A stretch of DNA of 64,000 nt from Jeotgalibacillus sp. R-1-5s-1. GTDB taxonomy: Bacteria; Bacillota; Bacilli; Bacillales; Jeotgalibacillaceae. This document shows, one piece after another, positions 8,545-17,846 of this stretch. The position numbers were made by a program, and so were the translations under genes. Position 1 is the first letter of the stretch, and every line of letters starts with the position of its first letter. Under the pieces are notes generated by a model. It was not told where the DNA came from. It saw only the letters and a program-made list of their open reading frames with translations, and did not search any database. The stretch covers positions 32,959 to 96,958 of the forward strand of contig NZ_SORW01000008.1 of the NCBI RefSeq assembly GCF_004405105.1. Direction: 5' to 3'.

Positions 8545-9678
8545 ATGAATGAGTTATATAATAAAGCAGAGTCCTTTATCACGCAGTATTACAGAGAGAA
8601 AAAACTGCCGGATTCCGCTCGGAACAAAAGGCTAAATGAAATAAAACAAAGCATTCTGTCATCACATACTTATGAACACACTTATGATGAACTGGATTTC
8701 GGGGCTAAGGTTGCCTGGAGAAACAGCAACCGCTGCATCGGCAGACTGTTCTGGAACAGCCTGAACGTGTTTGACGCAAGAGAAGCCAGCTCTGCTGATG
8801 ATATCAGACAGTCATTATTCAATCATATTGATTACGCCACAAATGACGGGAAGATCCGCTCCACAGTGACGTTATTCAAACCAAGAAGAGCTGATGGATC
8901 TGATCCCGTACGTATTTACAATCATCAGCTCATTCGTTATGCGGGCTACAGACAGAAGGATGGGTCCGTCATCGGTGATCCTCATTCTGTTGAGCTGACA
9001 GATTTTTGTGAGAAGCTCGGCTGGAAGGGGGAAGGGACTTCATATGATGTTCTCCCGATTGTGATTCAGGTAGAAGGTGAGCCGCCTGTTTATTTTGACA
9101 TACCGTCTCATTTGATAAAGGAGGTTTCTATTATACATCCTGAGTCTGATGCGTTTAACGAATTGGGTCTGCGCTGGTATGCCGTTCCGATTATTTCAGA
9201 GATGAAGCTTGAAATCGGAGGCATTGAATATGTAGCAGCGCCATTTAACGGCTGGTACATGGAAACGGAGATTGCCGCCAGAAACTTTGCGGATGAGGAA
9301 CGTTATCATCAATTACCCAAAGTGGCTGAAGCGTTTGGACTTTCAACGCTTTATCAGTCTTCTATGTGGAAAGACCGGGCAATTGTTGAGCTTTGCACGG
9401 CTGTCATGTATTCGTTTAAAAAAGAGGGCGTCAGCATTGTGGATCATCATACAGCCAGTCAGCAGTTTGCAATGTTTGAGGATAGAGAGAAGGGGGAGGG
9501 AAGAGAGGTTACAGGAGACTGGACCTGGCTTATTCCACCTGTATCTCCGGCTTCCACACCAATTTTTCATAGACAGTACGAAAATACCTGGAAATCACCT
9601 AACTTCTTTTATCAGCCATCTATGTTAGATACGGCTGTTAAAAGCGGATGTCCGTTTTTTCAATCCATTAAAAAATGA
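8545..9678 (+). CDS. nos: Bacterial nitric oxide synthase, oxygenase domain only
   Basis: A 377-residue enzyme making nitric oxide from L-arginine. It has the oxygenase domain alone, as in Bacillus and Staphylococcus; electrons come from cellular flavoproteins. Heme ligand C64 is in NRCIGRLFW. The substrate-site segment PFNGWYMETEIAARNF with its glutamate and the C-terminal ENTWKSPNFFYQP are visible. Family knowledge: bNOS protects against oxidative stress and some antibiotics. It is preceded by AAAGAAGGG and followed by a strong terminator, so it is monocistronic. Confidence 0.96.
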   Translation: MNELYNKAESFITQYYREKKLPDSARNKRLNEIKQSILSSHTYEHTYDELDFGAKVAWRNSNRCIGRLFWNSLNVFDAREASSADDIRQSLFNHIDYATNDGKIRSTVTLFKPRRADGSDPVRIYNHQLIRYAGYRQKDGSVIGDPHSVELTDFCEKLGWKGEGTSYDVLPIVIQVEGEPPVYFDIPSHLIKEVSIIHPESDAFNELGLRWYAVPIISEMKLEIGGIEYVAAPFNGWYMETEIAARNFADEERYHQLPKVAEAFGLSTLYQSSMWKDRAIVELCTAVMYSFKKEGVSIVDHHTASQQFAMFEDREKGEGREVTGDWTWLIPPVSPASTPIFHRQYENTWKSPNFFYQPSMLDTAVKSGCPFFQSIKK

Positions 9679-9702
9679 CTGCGACAAACGCAGTCATTTT
9701 TT
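9670..9702. terminator. Bidirectional terminator between nos and the anti-sigma gene
   Basis: Perfect stem AAAAAATGACTGCG / CGCAGTCATTTTTT with a 5-base loop. It serves the two convergent genes. Confidence 0.92.
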
Positions 9703-9710
9703 AATGGATA

Positions 9711-10499
9711 TTAAATGTCTGAAGCCATTACAACGTCACCTAAAGGCGTTTCGCTGTTAGCATCAGGTTCCTGTGAAATGGCAATCTGGTTCCATTGCTC
9801 GAGATCAAAGTCATTGACGTCCATTTCAAAAACAACAGTGCCGGTGCCTGATTCATTTGACTTAAATGTCCCTGCACGCTGAGGTGCTTCATCATCAATC
9901 AGCCAAACCTGATAAACTTCTTCTTCCTGAAGCGGTCCAAGAGAAGAGGCGTTGATGACAACATTGATTTCTGAACCATTTCGGACAATAGAAGCTGTTC
10001 CGTTAGGTCCGTTTTCACCTTCTATTGGTGTAAGCTGGACAAATTGCAGCAGCTCGTCAATCGATTCCTGTGTTTCAGCGAGCTCGGTAGACTGTGTCTG
10101 CAGTTCGCTGAACAAATAGGCGTTCGCTCCCAGGGAGAGCAGCAGGACAGCAGCTGCCGGGATCAGCCATCTGGATCCTGATGGACGTTTTTTCTTATCC
10201 GCAACGAATGGGACAGGCTTTTCAAGCTTCTTTTCAACGGGCTTTTCACGAGAAATAGTCTCTGTCGCCACCGGTTTTTCTTCTGCAAACACGTGGCTTA
10301 ATACTCTTTCTCTCATGCCTGCAGGAGGCTCAATTTCCTCTGATTCGTATGGCAGATCGTCAGCCAGCGCATTCCATTCTGCAAGTTCTGTCTGACATTC
10401 TTCACAGGAGGAAAGGTGTTTTTCAAACTGTTCTTTTTCTTCGCCGGTCAGGTGACCGTTAAAATAATCAATCAGATGATCACATTGAACATTAGACAT
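9711..10499 (-). CDS. Zinc-finger anti-sigma factor, RskA type
   Basis: A 262-residue membrane protein predicted to hold the adjacent ECF sigma factor. The N-terminal anti-sigma zinc domain shows H28-x3-C32-x2-C35. A transmembrane segment lies at about 111-131 (WLIPAAAVLLLSLGANAYLF). The extracytoplasmic RskA-like C-terminal domain contains VYQVWLIDDEAPQRAGTF. Its start overlaps the end of the sigma gene by 8 bases, giving coupled synthesis. The signal that releases the sigma factor is not evident. Confidence 0.9.
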   Translation of the reverse strand: MSNVQCDHLIDYFNGHLTGEEKEQFEKHLSSCEECQTELAEWNALADDLPYESEEIEPPAGMRERVLSHVFAEEKPVATETISREKPVEKKLEKPVPFVADKKKRPSGSRWLIPAAAVLLLSLGANAYLFSELQTQSTELAETQESIDELLQFVQLTPIEGENGPNGTASIVRNGSEINVVINASSLGPLQEEEVYQVWLIDDEAPQRAGTFKSNESGTGTVVFEMDVNDFDLEQWNQIAISQEPDANSETPLGDVVMASDI

Positions 10500-11055
10500 T
10501 TGCCTTTCCTCCTTCCTCTTCGATGTACTTTCTTAAATGTTTTAGTGCCAAGCGTATCCTTCCTTTTACAGTTCCAAGTGGCAGCCCGGTTTGTTTAGCG
10601 ATGGCGTCCTGGGTAAGCCCCTTGAAATAAAATAGTTCAATAATCGTGCGTTGCTCTTCTTTTAAACGGGCAACGGCTTTTCTGACGGCTTGGTTTTTCG
10701 TTTTTTCTTCCAGAATATCATCAGGTGTTTCGGCAGTTTCCTTCAGTGAATCCCGCTCTTCGAATTCCACTGTCGGTTTAGCCGCTGACTTTCTGATAAA
10801 ATCGAGGGCTTTGTTGCGGGTTATCGTTAACAGCCATGAAGAAAATTTTCCTTTTGATTCATCATACTCTGCGTTTGTACGCCACAGCTTCACAAACACT
10901 TCCTGAACTGTTTCTTCTGCAAGAGTACGATCTTTTGTCATTCTGTAAGCAAATGAGTAAACAAGCTTTTCATAGCGGTCGTATAACTGTGCGAGTGCTT
11001 CTTTATCATTTTGCCTCAGCCGGACGTAAAGTTCTGTATCTGTTAAGTTCGGCAT
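10492..11055 (-). CDS. ECF RNA polymerase sigma factor
   Basis: A 187-residue group IV sigma factor. Region 2 is visible around LAQLYDRYEKLVYSFAYRM and LAEETVQEVFVKLW; region 4 is EEQRTIIELFYFKGLTQ with the helix-turn-helix GLPLGTVKGRIRLALKHL. A longer frame reaches 11121, but the ATG at 11055 has AAAGGAG 7 bases upstream and is preferred. It is cotranscribed with its anti-sigma factor. The pairing with an RskA-type anti-sigma resembles the SigK/RskA (ECF19) group. Target promoters are unknown. Confidence 0.92.
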   Translation of the reverse strand: MPNLTDTELYVRLRQNDKEALAQLYDRYEKLVYSFAYRMTKDRTLAEETVQEVFVKLWRTNAEYDESKGKFSSWLLTITRNKALDFIRKSAAKPTVEFEERDSLKETAETPDDILEEKTKNQAVRKAVARLKEEQRTIIELFYFKGLTQDAIAKQTGLPLGTVKGRIRLALKHLRKYIEEEGGKANV

Positions 11056-11092
11056 AGCAGACTCCTTTACACGATAATTGACTTCTGATTCT

Positions 11093-11121
11093 ATTCTATA
11101 TGAATAGGACTGCCAACTCAA
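11093..11121 (-). promoter_or_regulatory. Candidate sigma-A promoter of the ECF sigma operon
   Basis: On the minus strand: TTGAGT, a 17-base spacer and TAGAAT, about 40 bases before the start codon. A classical ECF autoregulatory site is not obvious. Confidence 0.5.
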
Positions 11122-11242
11122 TTTATCGTTACATGGCTAACGGTTGTATATTGATTTTGGATCATAAAAAAGTCAACTTTTACCCGTTTTTGTTAAAAAA
11201 TAAACAGGGGAGTGGGTTAATTGTGTGTGTATTAGATAAACC

Positions 11243-11355
11243 GGGCCAGATTCCCCCTTCGCTTTCCGTGGCCGGGCGGTGAACCCGCCTGTGCTTCGCC
11301 CAGTCGGTTTCACCTGACCCTTTCCGCCACAGGAGTCTTCGGGGGAATCTGGCCC
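11243..11355. repeat. Palindromic repeat family, copy 5
   Basis: A textbook copy. The arms GGGCCAGATTCCCCC and GGGGGAATCTGGCCC are exact complements. The core is TTCGCTTTCCGTGGCC, GGGCGGTGAACC, an apical hairpin, GGTTTCACCTGACCC, and CCGCCACAGGAGTCTTC. It lies between the ECF sigma gene and the mreB-like gene, both on the minus strand. Confidence 0.92.
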
Positions 11356-11424
11356 TCGGGAGGTAGAAAATAATTCTTTCTTAGAGAGACGTGAACCGGG
11401 CATGGGCCGTCCTTAGCTAGCGAA

Positions 11425-11460
11425 TAAAAAAGCCGGAACTCTTAAAAAAAGTTCCGGCTA
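11425..11460 (-). terminator. Terminator of the mreB-like gene
   Basis: Stem AGCCGGAAC / GTTCCGGCT; the minus-strand transcript ends in a T run. Confidence 0.85.
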
Positions 11461-11466
11461 AATAGG

Positions 11467-12474
11467 TTATTTTCCTGCTTTTTGCAGTTTATCAATGACA
11501 GATAGTGATTTACCTGTTCCGATTGCGACTGATTCAAGCGGGTTTGGTGCGATGTGGACGGGAACGACGATTTCTTCGCTCAGCCATTGCTGAACACCGT
11601 TTAGTAACGCTCCTCCACCTGTCAGGATCACACCGCGGTCTACGATGTCACCACTCAGTTCAGGAGGACAGTTTTCGAGTGTTGCACGAATGGATTCAAG
11701 AATGCTCATGAGGGATTCCTGAATAGCCGCCTGAATTTCAGTGGATTGCAGTGTAATTGTTTTTGGAAGTCCTGTCACGAGATCGCGTCCGCGGATTTCC
11801 ATTTCTGTTATGCTATGTTCGATCGGGGCGTGTCCGATTTCCATTTTGATCTGCTCAGCTGTACGTTCACCGATTAGCAGGTTGTAGGATTTACGGATAT
11901 GCTGAATGATATCCTCATCCATTTTGTCGCCGGCAACGCGGATTGTATTGCATGATACGACGCCACCGTATGAAATGATGGCCACTTCGGTTGTACCTCC
12001 ACCGATGTCAACAACCACGTTGGCAACTGGCTCTCCAACAGGAAGGTCTGCTCCGATCGCAGCTGCAACCGGCTCTTCAATAAGGTGAACGTGTTTTGCG
12101 CCACTGAACTTCACCGCATCCTGAATCGCACGGCGCTCAACAGATGTTGCTCCGGACGGCGTACAAACAACTACACTAGGCTTACGAAGTGAAAAGCCCA
12201 TCTTTTTGCCGATTGAAGACATGATGTGCTTAAGCATTTCAGTCGTTACATCAAAATCAGCGATAACGCCATCTTTAAGTGGACGAACTGCCACAATATT
12301 ACCTGGTGTTTTACCGATCATATTTTTCGCATCTGTTCCAACTGCGAGTACTTTATTTGTATTCACATCAATTGCCACAACAGATGGCTCGTTCATAATA
12401 ATTCCTTTACTTTTACTGTATACAAGTATATTAGCTGTACCTAAATCGATACCGATTTCTGCATTTGATAACAT
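11467..12474 (-). CDS. mreBH: MreB/Mbl-family cell-shape actin (MreBH-like)
   Basis: A 335-residue bacterial actin that guides lateral wall synthesis. Nucleotide-binding motifs are phosphate-1 ([13 protein letters not shown]), phosphate-2 ([15 protein letters not shown]) and the adenosine motif ([13 protein letters not shown]). It stands alone, away from mreCD and from spoIIID-mbl, which fits the solitary mreBH paralogue of Bacillus rather than mreB or mbl. The gene symbol rests on that context only. GGAGG lies just before the ATG, and it has its own terminator. Confidence 0.85.
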   Translation of the reverse strand: MLSNAEIGIDLGTANILVYSKSKGIIMNEPSVVAIDVNTNKVLAVGTDAKNMIGKTPGNIVAVRPLKDGVIADFDVTTEMLKHIMSSIGKKMGFSLRKPSVVVCTPSGATSVERRAIQDAVKFSGAKHVHLIEEPVAAAIGADLPVGEPVANVVVDIGGGTTEVAIISYGGVVSCNTIRVAGDKMDEDIIQHIRKSYNLLIGERTAEQIKMEIGHAPIEHSITEMEIRGRDLVTGLPKTITLQSTEIQAAIQESLMSILESIRATLENCPPELSGDIVDRGVILTGGGALLNGVQQWLSEEIVVPVHIAPNPLESVAIGTGKSLSVIDKLQKAGK

Positions 12475-12701
12475 GTCCTATTCCTCCGATGTCACGTATT
12501 CGTCCATGTATAGAAACGTTCTCCGAGTAGTATAGACTATTTAAGAGGCGGATTGGAGGGACGAAGGTAGTAGCGGCGTGAATATTACAGGAATGTGATA
12601 GGTGTAACAATGTAAAGCGTTCACTATTATCTTGATTTGAAAGGATTGGGCAATTATATGAAAAGGGAGGCTGTAACAAAAGAATAATCATCCTGTAACG
12701 T

Positions 12702-12732
12702 AATAAAACCCTTTCCGCTCATAGACGGAAAG
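12702..12732 (-). terminator. Terminator of the bmp-mcp operon
   Basis: Stem CTTTCCG / CGGAAAG, with GGTTTTATT following on the minus strand. The rest of the 12.48-12.75 kb gap is AT-rich upstream DNA of the mreB-like gene. Confidence 0.7.
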
Positions 12733-12756
12733 AGTTTCAGTATGCTTTATCTGTCT

Positions 12757-14427
12757 TTATTCACCACGATTGGGTATTTTGAATTGGTTCAGCTGTGATT
12801 GCATTCTAAGACTCATTTCCTGTAATTGATGAATGGCCTGGCTGACTTCTTTGAATGCGAGCTGCTGTTCATCAGCTGATGCTGAAATTTCTTCGGTACC
12901 TGCGGCGGTTTGTTCTGTTACAGCCGAGATGTTTTCAATTGCACTTGTCACATCCACAGTGTAAGTCATGGATTCCTGCATGCTGTTAACCAGCGTGCTG
13001 AGTTCACTGTCAATAGACTGAACGCGCGAGGCAATTTGTTTGAACGATGATTCCGTTTCATTCATGGAAGAGAGCTGATGTGATGACAGTTTTTCACCCT
13101 GAACAGCTGCATCAAGAATTCCGCTCATCCCGTTTTGAATGTTCAGGACCATTGAAGTGATTTTGTCGGTCGCATCTGATGAATGATTAGCCAGCTTTTT
13201 CACTTCATTTGCCACGACTGCAAAACCTTTCCCCTGTTCGCCGGCACGTGCTGCTTCTATGGCGGCGTTTAGTGCCAGCAGGTTCGTCTGGTCTGCAATT
13301 TCTCTTACAAATTCAGCTGCCTCCTGAATTTCACTCGTGAAGGCTGAAAATGTTTCAAGTTCTTTTTTAATCGAAGAGGAGGCAGTTGCCGCTTCCTTTG
13401 TAAAATGCTTTTGCTGCTCCAGTGATTCCTGTCCATTCTGCACAGCCTTCAGTGCTTCGTTCCCTTTAACTGCAGAGCGGGAGGTAAGCTCTTCGCTTTG
13501 CTGGAAGGTCGACTGCAGCACAGTCATCCGCTCAGATGTATCCTGAATGTCTTCAGAGATTGATTGACTTCCTTTTGCAAGTTCTTCAGTGGAAGAAGCG
13601 ATCTGACTGCCGCTTTCCTCTAAATGCACGATTTTTTTAGAGACATCTTCTGCGAAACCGGCCACCTGATCACTCACTTCATGAATGGAGAGGACCGTAT
13701 CACGCAGGTTTAGCATCATATTGCTGAAGGCCTGATTTAAAAGGTGAATCTCAAACTTTGATTTTTTTGCAGATTCTTCGATTTCTACTGTCAGATCACC
13801 TTCAGCTACTCTTGAAGCCTGAGTGAGCATCCGGTTTAAAGGATCTGTAATGCGTTTTGAAATGATCATGGACGTGATAAGCGAGACGATGACAATAACA
13901 GCAACCGCTGATAATGAAAAGATCACAATAAATGAAATTTGACGTGCTGTTTCATTAACGGAAGCAGCGTACCAGTCATCTGCAAGAACGGTCAGCAGAT
14001 AGAGATCATTTAATATACCACCGACTCTTGCTGCCTGACGGTTTGTTTCACTGACATTTCCCTGATCAAGCGATTCACCTGCAGTAAAGGTAAGGTCGCT
14101 GAATTTCGACTGAATGAGACTGAGCTGCTCTGACTGTTCACCATTTGGCAATCGTGAAAGCAGGTCTTCAATAAAGCTTTCTGTTTCCATCAGCTGGTTT
14201 TGCGTGTTCAGCCGGTTGTTCTCTGTCGGACTTAAGCTGAAATTGGCCAGTGACTGTTGAATAATCAGCATGTCGCTGTTTAAAGCTTCTATATCCGTTA
14301 AAATATCAACGTCATTTTCACCCGCAGAACTCATACTGACCATTTGCCAGACAATGAATAAAATAATCGCGGTTGAGAGGATTAGTGGGATCAGAGCCAA
14401 TAAAAATAATCGTTTTTTTAATGTCAT
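12757..14427 (-). CDS. Methyl-accepting chemotaxis protein
   Basis: A 556-residue chemoreceptor. Transmembrane helix 1 is at about 7-28 and helix 2 at about 166-190, enclosing a helical periplasmic-type sensor of about 135 residues. A HAMP domain follows (about 190-245), then the signalling domain with the invariant tip [22 protein letters not shown]. It begins 11 bases after a substrate-binding lipoprotein gene and shares its sigma-D promoter, so the lipoprotein is the likely ligand-presenting partner. Confidence 0.93.
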   Translation of the reverse strand: MTLKKRLFLLALIPLILSTAIILFIVWQMVSMSSAGENDVDILTDIEALNSDMLIIQQSLANFSLSPTENNRLNTQNQLMETESFIEDLLSRLPNGEQSEQLSLIQSKFSDLTFTAGESLDQGNVSETNRQAARVGGILNDLYLLTVLADDWYAASVNETARQISFIVIFSLSAVAVIVIVSLITSMIISKRITDPLNRMLTQASRVAEGDLTVEIEESAKKSKFEIHLLNQAFSNMMLNLRDTVLSIHEVSDQVAGFAEDVSKKIVHLEESGSQIASSTEELAKGSQSISEDIQDTSERMTVLQSTFQQSEELTSRSAVKGNEALKAVQNGQESLEQQKHFTKEAATASSSIKKELETFSAFTSEIQEAAEFVREIADQTNLLALNAAIEAARAGEQGKGFAVVANEVKKLANHSSDATDKITSMVLNIQNGMSGILDAAVQGEKLSSHQLSSMNETESSFKQIASRVQSIDSELSTLVNSMQESMTYTVDVTSAIENISAVTEQTAAGTEEISASADEQQLAFKEVSQAIHQLQEMSLRMQSQLNQFKIPNRGE

Positions 14428-14438
14428 GGTGTACTCCT

Positions 14439-15416
14439 TTACTTCACAGTTTCAGGAACTTCAATGTCGCCGGAAATGATTTTTTTGCGAACGTCAATAA
14501 GCATGGCTTTTCCATTCGTATCTGCTTCAAATAAGCGGATCTCAGCTAATCCAACGCCATCTTCTTTTAACCCGAGTTCATAGCTCTCTTCCGGTAACTC
14601 ACCTGAAATCAGATCATTTACAAGCTCGTAAACTGCGATATCCACATTTTTCATCATGGATGTCACCACAGATTTTTCAGCGGTATAAAATTGATCAGTA
14701 TCAACACCCGCCGAGAAAATGCCGCGGTCCTGTGCTTCGAGAATCGCACCGGTTCCTGTATAACCGGCAGCCGGATAAATAAAGTCGGCACCAGCTTCGA
14801 TCTGCTTTGCTGCTATGGAACGGCCGAGGTCTGCATCACCGAAATCACCTGCATATTCAGTAATGATTGTAATGTCAGGGTTTACATATTTGGCTCCTGC
14901 TGTGAAACCTGCTTCAAACCGGTGAATCACCGGTGCATCAACTCCGCCGATAAATCCGAGGGTGTTAGTCTTCGTTGCCATCGCAGCAACTACTCCGACA
15001 AGAAAGCTGCCTTCGTGATCTTTAAATGTCATTGAGATCACGTTATCGATTTCAGAAGTTCCATCTATTAATAGAAATTGCTGATCAGGATAAGCCTCAG
15101 CAGTTTTTTCGAGTGCTTCCTGTACGGAAAAGCCCAGACCGACAATTAGATCGTAATCTCCTTCAACAAGCTCCAGCAATTTTTCCTCGTAATTGCCTTC
15201 CGGGGCTTCGCGGTAATCAAATAAAATATTCAGCTCATTCCGCGCGCGCTCAAGGCCGCTGAACGCTGCATCATTAAAGGAACCGTCCCCAAGACCGGTA
15301 TCTGATAATAAAATGCCAACTTTTGCGTCAAAGACTGTGCGTGTATCAGCAGCCTGTGACACACACCCGCTTAGAACAAGCGCGATCAGCATTAGTGAAA
15401 TCATCCATTTTTTCAT
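14439..15416 (-). CDS. BMP-family (Med/TcsA-like) substrate-binding lipoprotein
   Basis: A 325-residue surface lipoprotein. It has a signal peptide with lipobox LSGC (lipidated cysteine about residue 18), followed by the basic membrane protein fold: [35 protein letters not shown], and [25 protein letters not shown]. Relatives bind purine nucleosides or similar ligands for ABC transporters or signalling. No permease or ATPase gene is adjacent. Instead it is followed directly by a chemoreceptor, and the promoter is sigma-D type, so a role as chemotaxis ligand receptor is inferred. Confidence 0.9.
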   Translation of the reverse strand: MKKWMISLMLIALVLSGCVSQAADTRTVFDAKVGILLSDTGLGDGSFNDAAFSGLERARNELNILFDYREAPEGNYEEKLLELVEGDYDLIVGLGFSVQEALEKTAEAYPDQQFLLIDGTSEIDNVISMTFKDHEGSFLVGVVAAMATKTNTLGFIGGVDAPVIHRFEAGFTAGAKYVNPDITIITEYAGDFGDADLGRSIAAKQIEAGADFIYPAAGYTGTGAILEAQDRGIFSAGVDTDQFYTAEKSVVTSMMKNVDIAVYELVNDLISGELPEESYELGLKEDGVGLAEIRLFEADTNGKAMLIDVRKKIISGDIEVPETVK

Positions 15417-15496
15417 TTGTGACTGAACCTCCTGTAGATTAACTTAATCATGTGAAAAGAACTAGTTGTATGAATTGAATCTTTAGTACCTGTTTA

Positions 15497-15523
15497 ATAT
15501 CGGCAAAAAACCTCTGCAATTTA
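15497..15523 (-). promoter_or_regulatory. Sigma-D promoter of the bmp-mcp operon
   Basis: On the minus strand: TAAA, exactly 15 bases, then GCCGATAT, a perfect match to the flagellar sigma-D consensus. It lies about 80 bases before the lipoprotein start and overlaps the terminator of the upstream thioesterase gene. Confidence 0.85.
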
Positions 15524-15541
15524 CACTCTGCAGAGGTTTTA
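15505..15541 (-). terminator. Terminator of the thioesterase gene
   Basis: Stem AAAACCTCTGCA / TGCAGAGGTTTT with T runs. Part of it is also the spacer of the sigma-D promoter. Confidence 0.85.
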
Positions 15542-15550
15542 CGAAAAAAT

Positions 15551-16078
15551 TCACGTGTTATTTTTTTTCTTTAACGCATCGGGAGAGAAGAATGAAGCAA
15601 GCTCCTGGCTGTGCATTTTCCTCGCTTTCCGGTGAGCCGCACGGTTTTCAGCTGTTTCATTCAGCCAGACTTCTTCTTCGGTTTCAGGAACAATCTGAGG
15701 AACCCTGGCTGGTTTTCCATCTTCACCGAGGGCAACGAAAGTCAGGAATGAAATCGCAGCAACCGCCTGTTCCCCGGTCAACAGTTTTTCACTTGTCACC
15801 CGGACAAACACCTCCATTGAACTCGTTCCGGTATAAGAAACAAACGCTTCGAGTGTCACAGCATCCCCGACACGGATCGGCTTCAGGAAGTCTACTGAGT
15901 CCGTTGATGCCGTCACTACTGGCTTCCGCGCAAGCTTAATCGCCGCGATGGAGGCAACGTTGTCGATGTAAGCCATCAGCTTGCCGCCAAACAGTGTCCC
16001 GTGATGATTCGTATCAGGAGGGAGGACATTGCTCGTCTGGATAGTTCTCGTCTCACTCATGAATTTTTTTTCAGTCAT
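15551..16078 (-). CDS. Acyl-CoA thioesterase, hotdog fold (YkhA/YciA type)
   Basis: A 175-residue cytosolic thioesterase. Family motifs are TNHHGTLFGGKLMAYIDNVA with the catalytic aspartate, then STDSVDFLKPIRVGDAV. The C-terminal tail of about 45 charged residues is longer than in YciA. A longer frame begins at a TTG (16099), but the ATG at 16078 with GAGAGGGG upstream is the better start. The substrate is probably medium- or long-chain acyl-CoA; the metabolic role is not determined. Confidence 0.88.
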   Translation of the reverse strand: MTEKKFMSETRTIQTSNVLPPDTNHHGTLFGGKLMAYIDNVASIAAIKLARKPVVTASTDSVDFLKPIRVGDAVTLEAFVSYTGTSSMEVFVRVTSEKLLTGEQAVAAISFLTFVALGEDGKPARVPQIVPETEEEVWLNETAENRAAHRKARKMHSQELASFFSPDALKKKNNT

Positions 16079-16105
16079 TACAGCCAGCCCCTCTCGCAAT
16101 AGGAT

Positions 16106-16166
16106 AAAAATGAAAAACGGATTCCGTCTCAGACTGCAGACGAGGCAGTGCTAAAACAGAATCCGG
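16106..16166 (-). terminator. Terminator of the small membrane-protein gene
   Basis: Long hairpin with stem CGGATTCCGT / ACAGAATCCG (one G-U pair). On the minus strand it is followed by TTTTTCATTTTTA. Confidence 0.65.
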
Positions 16167-16181
16167 TTTAAACATTGATCA

Positions 16182-16310
16182 TTATGGCAGAGGATCGATT
16201 TTTTCAGCATCCTTTGTGTTTAAAGGTAAACGCAGAAAATACATAATTGCTCCTCCGACAAGGCCCATTAAAGCACAGAAACCAAGAAGAATCGTTGTCA
16301 TATATAACAT
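16182..16310 (-). CDS. Small single-pass membrane protein, 42 residues
   Basis: A short minus-strand gene supported by a strong ribosome site (AAAGGAGG, 9 bases before the ATG), a coherent protein and its own downstream hairpin terminator. The protein begins MLYMTTILLGFCALMGLVGG, has one hydrophobic helix (about residues 4-26), and then a short polar tail ending KIDPLP. It lies between the thioesterase and an M29 aminopeptidase, on the same strand as both. I do not recognise the family. The helix with small residues (GLVGGA) suggests a membrane-associated peptide. Confidence 0.65.
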   Translation of the reverse strand: MLYMTTILLGFCALMGLVGGAIMYFLRLPLNTKDAEKIDPLP

Positions 16311-16410
16311 AAGCGGCAGCCTCCTTTCACCGTACAAGGTACATTCTCACCTTAAGTATAAAGGATTTGAATGTGAATAGGAAACGCTTTTTCAGTAATA
16401 CAGGATTTCC

Positions 16411-17643
16411 TTAAAATGCCCAGTCTCCGTTGCGGAATACAGGCTCAACCGTACCATCCTCTAAAATGCCGTCGATGTTCATCTGATCAGAGCCGATCAT
16501 GAAATCAACGTGTGTAATACTTGAGTTAAGTCCTTTTTCAGCCAGTTCATCCTGACTCATCGTTTTTCCGCCTTCCACACAGAATGCGTAAGCACTGCCG
16601 ATGGCAAGGTGATTAGAAGCATTTTCGTCGAACAGCGTGTTAAAGAAAAGGACGTTCGACTGTGAAATAGGGGACTGATGTGGTACAAGAGCCACTTCTC
16701 CAAGACGGTGCGAACCTTCATCGGTGCTGATCAGATTTTTCAGGATTTCTTCTCCTTCATCCGCCTTCACATCGGTGATACGGCCGTTTTCAAAAGTAAG
16801 GGTAAAGCCGTCAATAATATTACCGCCATAGCTGAGTGGTTTTGTGTTCGTCACATGACCTGACACGCCGTCCTTGTGAGGTACTGTAAATACTTCTTCT
16901 GTTGGCATGTTAGCCATAAATGTATTGCCTTTTTCGTTCACACTGCCGGCACCAGCCCAGATATGCCCCTTAGGAAGCTCGATTGTCAGGTCAGTTCCAG
17001 GTGCTGTGTAATGCAGCTTACTGTATTTCTTATCATTGAGATAATCCGCTTTTTCATGCAGCGTTTCATCGTGTGTCTTCCATGCTGCAACAGGGTCAGC
17101 CTGATCAACACGTACTGCCTTAAAGATGGCTGTCCAAAGTGCATCGACTGCTTCCTGTTCATCCAGCTCCGGAAATACTTTCTTCGCCCAGCCGACAGAT
17201 GGAGCGGCAATAACGGTCCAGCTCACTTTATCAGACTGGATATACTGACGGTACTTTTCCATTGCTTTACCTGCAGCGCGCTGGAAATCGGAGATGCGCT
17301 GAGACTCAACGCCTTTCATCAGATCAGGACTTGCTGACACAATATTCATAAAAGCTGCGCCTTTTTCAGCAAGCTGTTCGCGTTCCTGACGTTTCCAGTC
17401 CGGAAATTCCCCGAAAGAATCTGCAGGAGCAAGCGTATAGCGAAGCTTCGATACTTCATCATCTGACCAGTCAACAAATACCTGACGTGCACCGGCTTCA
17501 TAAGCCTTTTTTGTTACCAGGCGGACAAATGGTGCATTGTCAATGGAAGCACCGATATATAAATACTGATCTTTCTGTATGTTTACTCCTACCTTTACAG
17601 CCAGGTCTGCATATTTCTCAAACATTTCTGAATGACTTGTCAT
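16411..17643 (-). CDS. Aminopeptidase, M29 family (AmpS/AmpT type)
   Basis: A 410-residue metal-dependent exopeptidase acting in the cytosol. Family markers include YLYIGASIDNAPFVRLV, PTEEVFTVPHKDGVSGHV, GSHRLGEVALVPHQSPI and the metal-ligand segment THVDFMIGSDQMNIDG. The chosen ATG (17643) has AAAGGAGA 8 bases upstream; a longer reading frame of 13 more residues lacks such a site. Length matches the family (about 410). It appears monocistronic. Confidence 0.93.
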   Translation of the reverse strand: MTSHSEMFEKYADLAVKVGVNIQKDQYLYIGASIDNAPFVRLVTKKAYEAGARQVFVDWSDDEVSKLRYTLAPADSFGEFPDWKRQEREQLAEKGAAFMNIVSASPDLMKGVESQRISDFQRAAGKAMEKYRQYIQSDKVSWTVIAAPSVGWAKKVFPELDEQEAVDALWTAIFKAVRVDQADPVAAWKTHDETLHEKADYLNDKKYSKLHYTAPGTDLTIELPKGHIWAGAGSVNEKGNTFMANMPTEEVFTVPHKDGVSGHVTNTKPLSYGGNIIDGFTLTFENGRITDVKADEGEEILKNLISTDEGSHRLGEVALVPHQSPISQSNVLFFNTLFDENASNHLAIGSAYAFCVEGGKTMSQDELAEKGLNSSITHVDFMIGSDQMNIDGILEDGTVEPVFRNGDWAF

Positions 17644-17775
17644 TGTGAAATCTCCTTTAATTATGTATTTAGTACACTTCATATTTTATCAGTGTGTTTG
17701 AAAAAATCAAAAAATACTTTTCAGGGAAATAAAGGCTATCACAAATGTCTTTTGTATGGAAGCGGAAGAAAATTC

Positions 17776-17802
17776 TAAAGAGAATAAGTAAGTGACCGAT
17801 AT
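17776..17802 (+). promoter_or_regulatory. Sigma-D promoter of motAB
   Basis: TAAA, 15 bases, then ACCGATAT (7 of 8 match to GCCGATAT), 44 bases before the motA start. Confidence 0.8.
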
Positions 17803-17846
17803 AACAATTAGAGATATAGAAAAATTGTGATTGTGGGTGAATTGAT

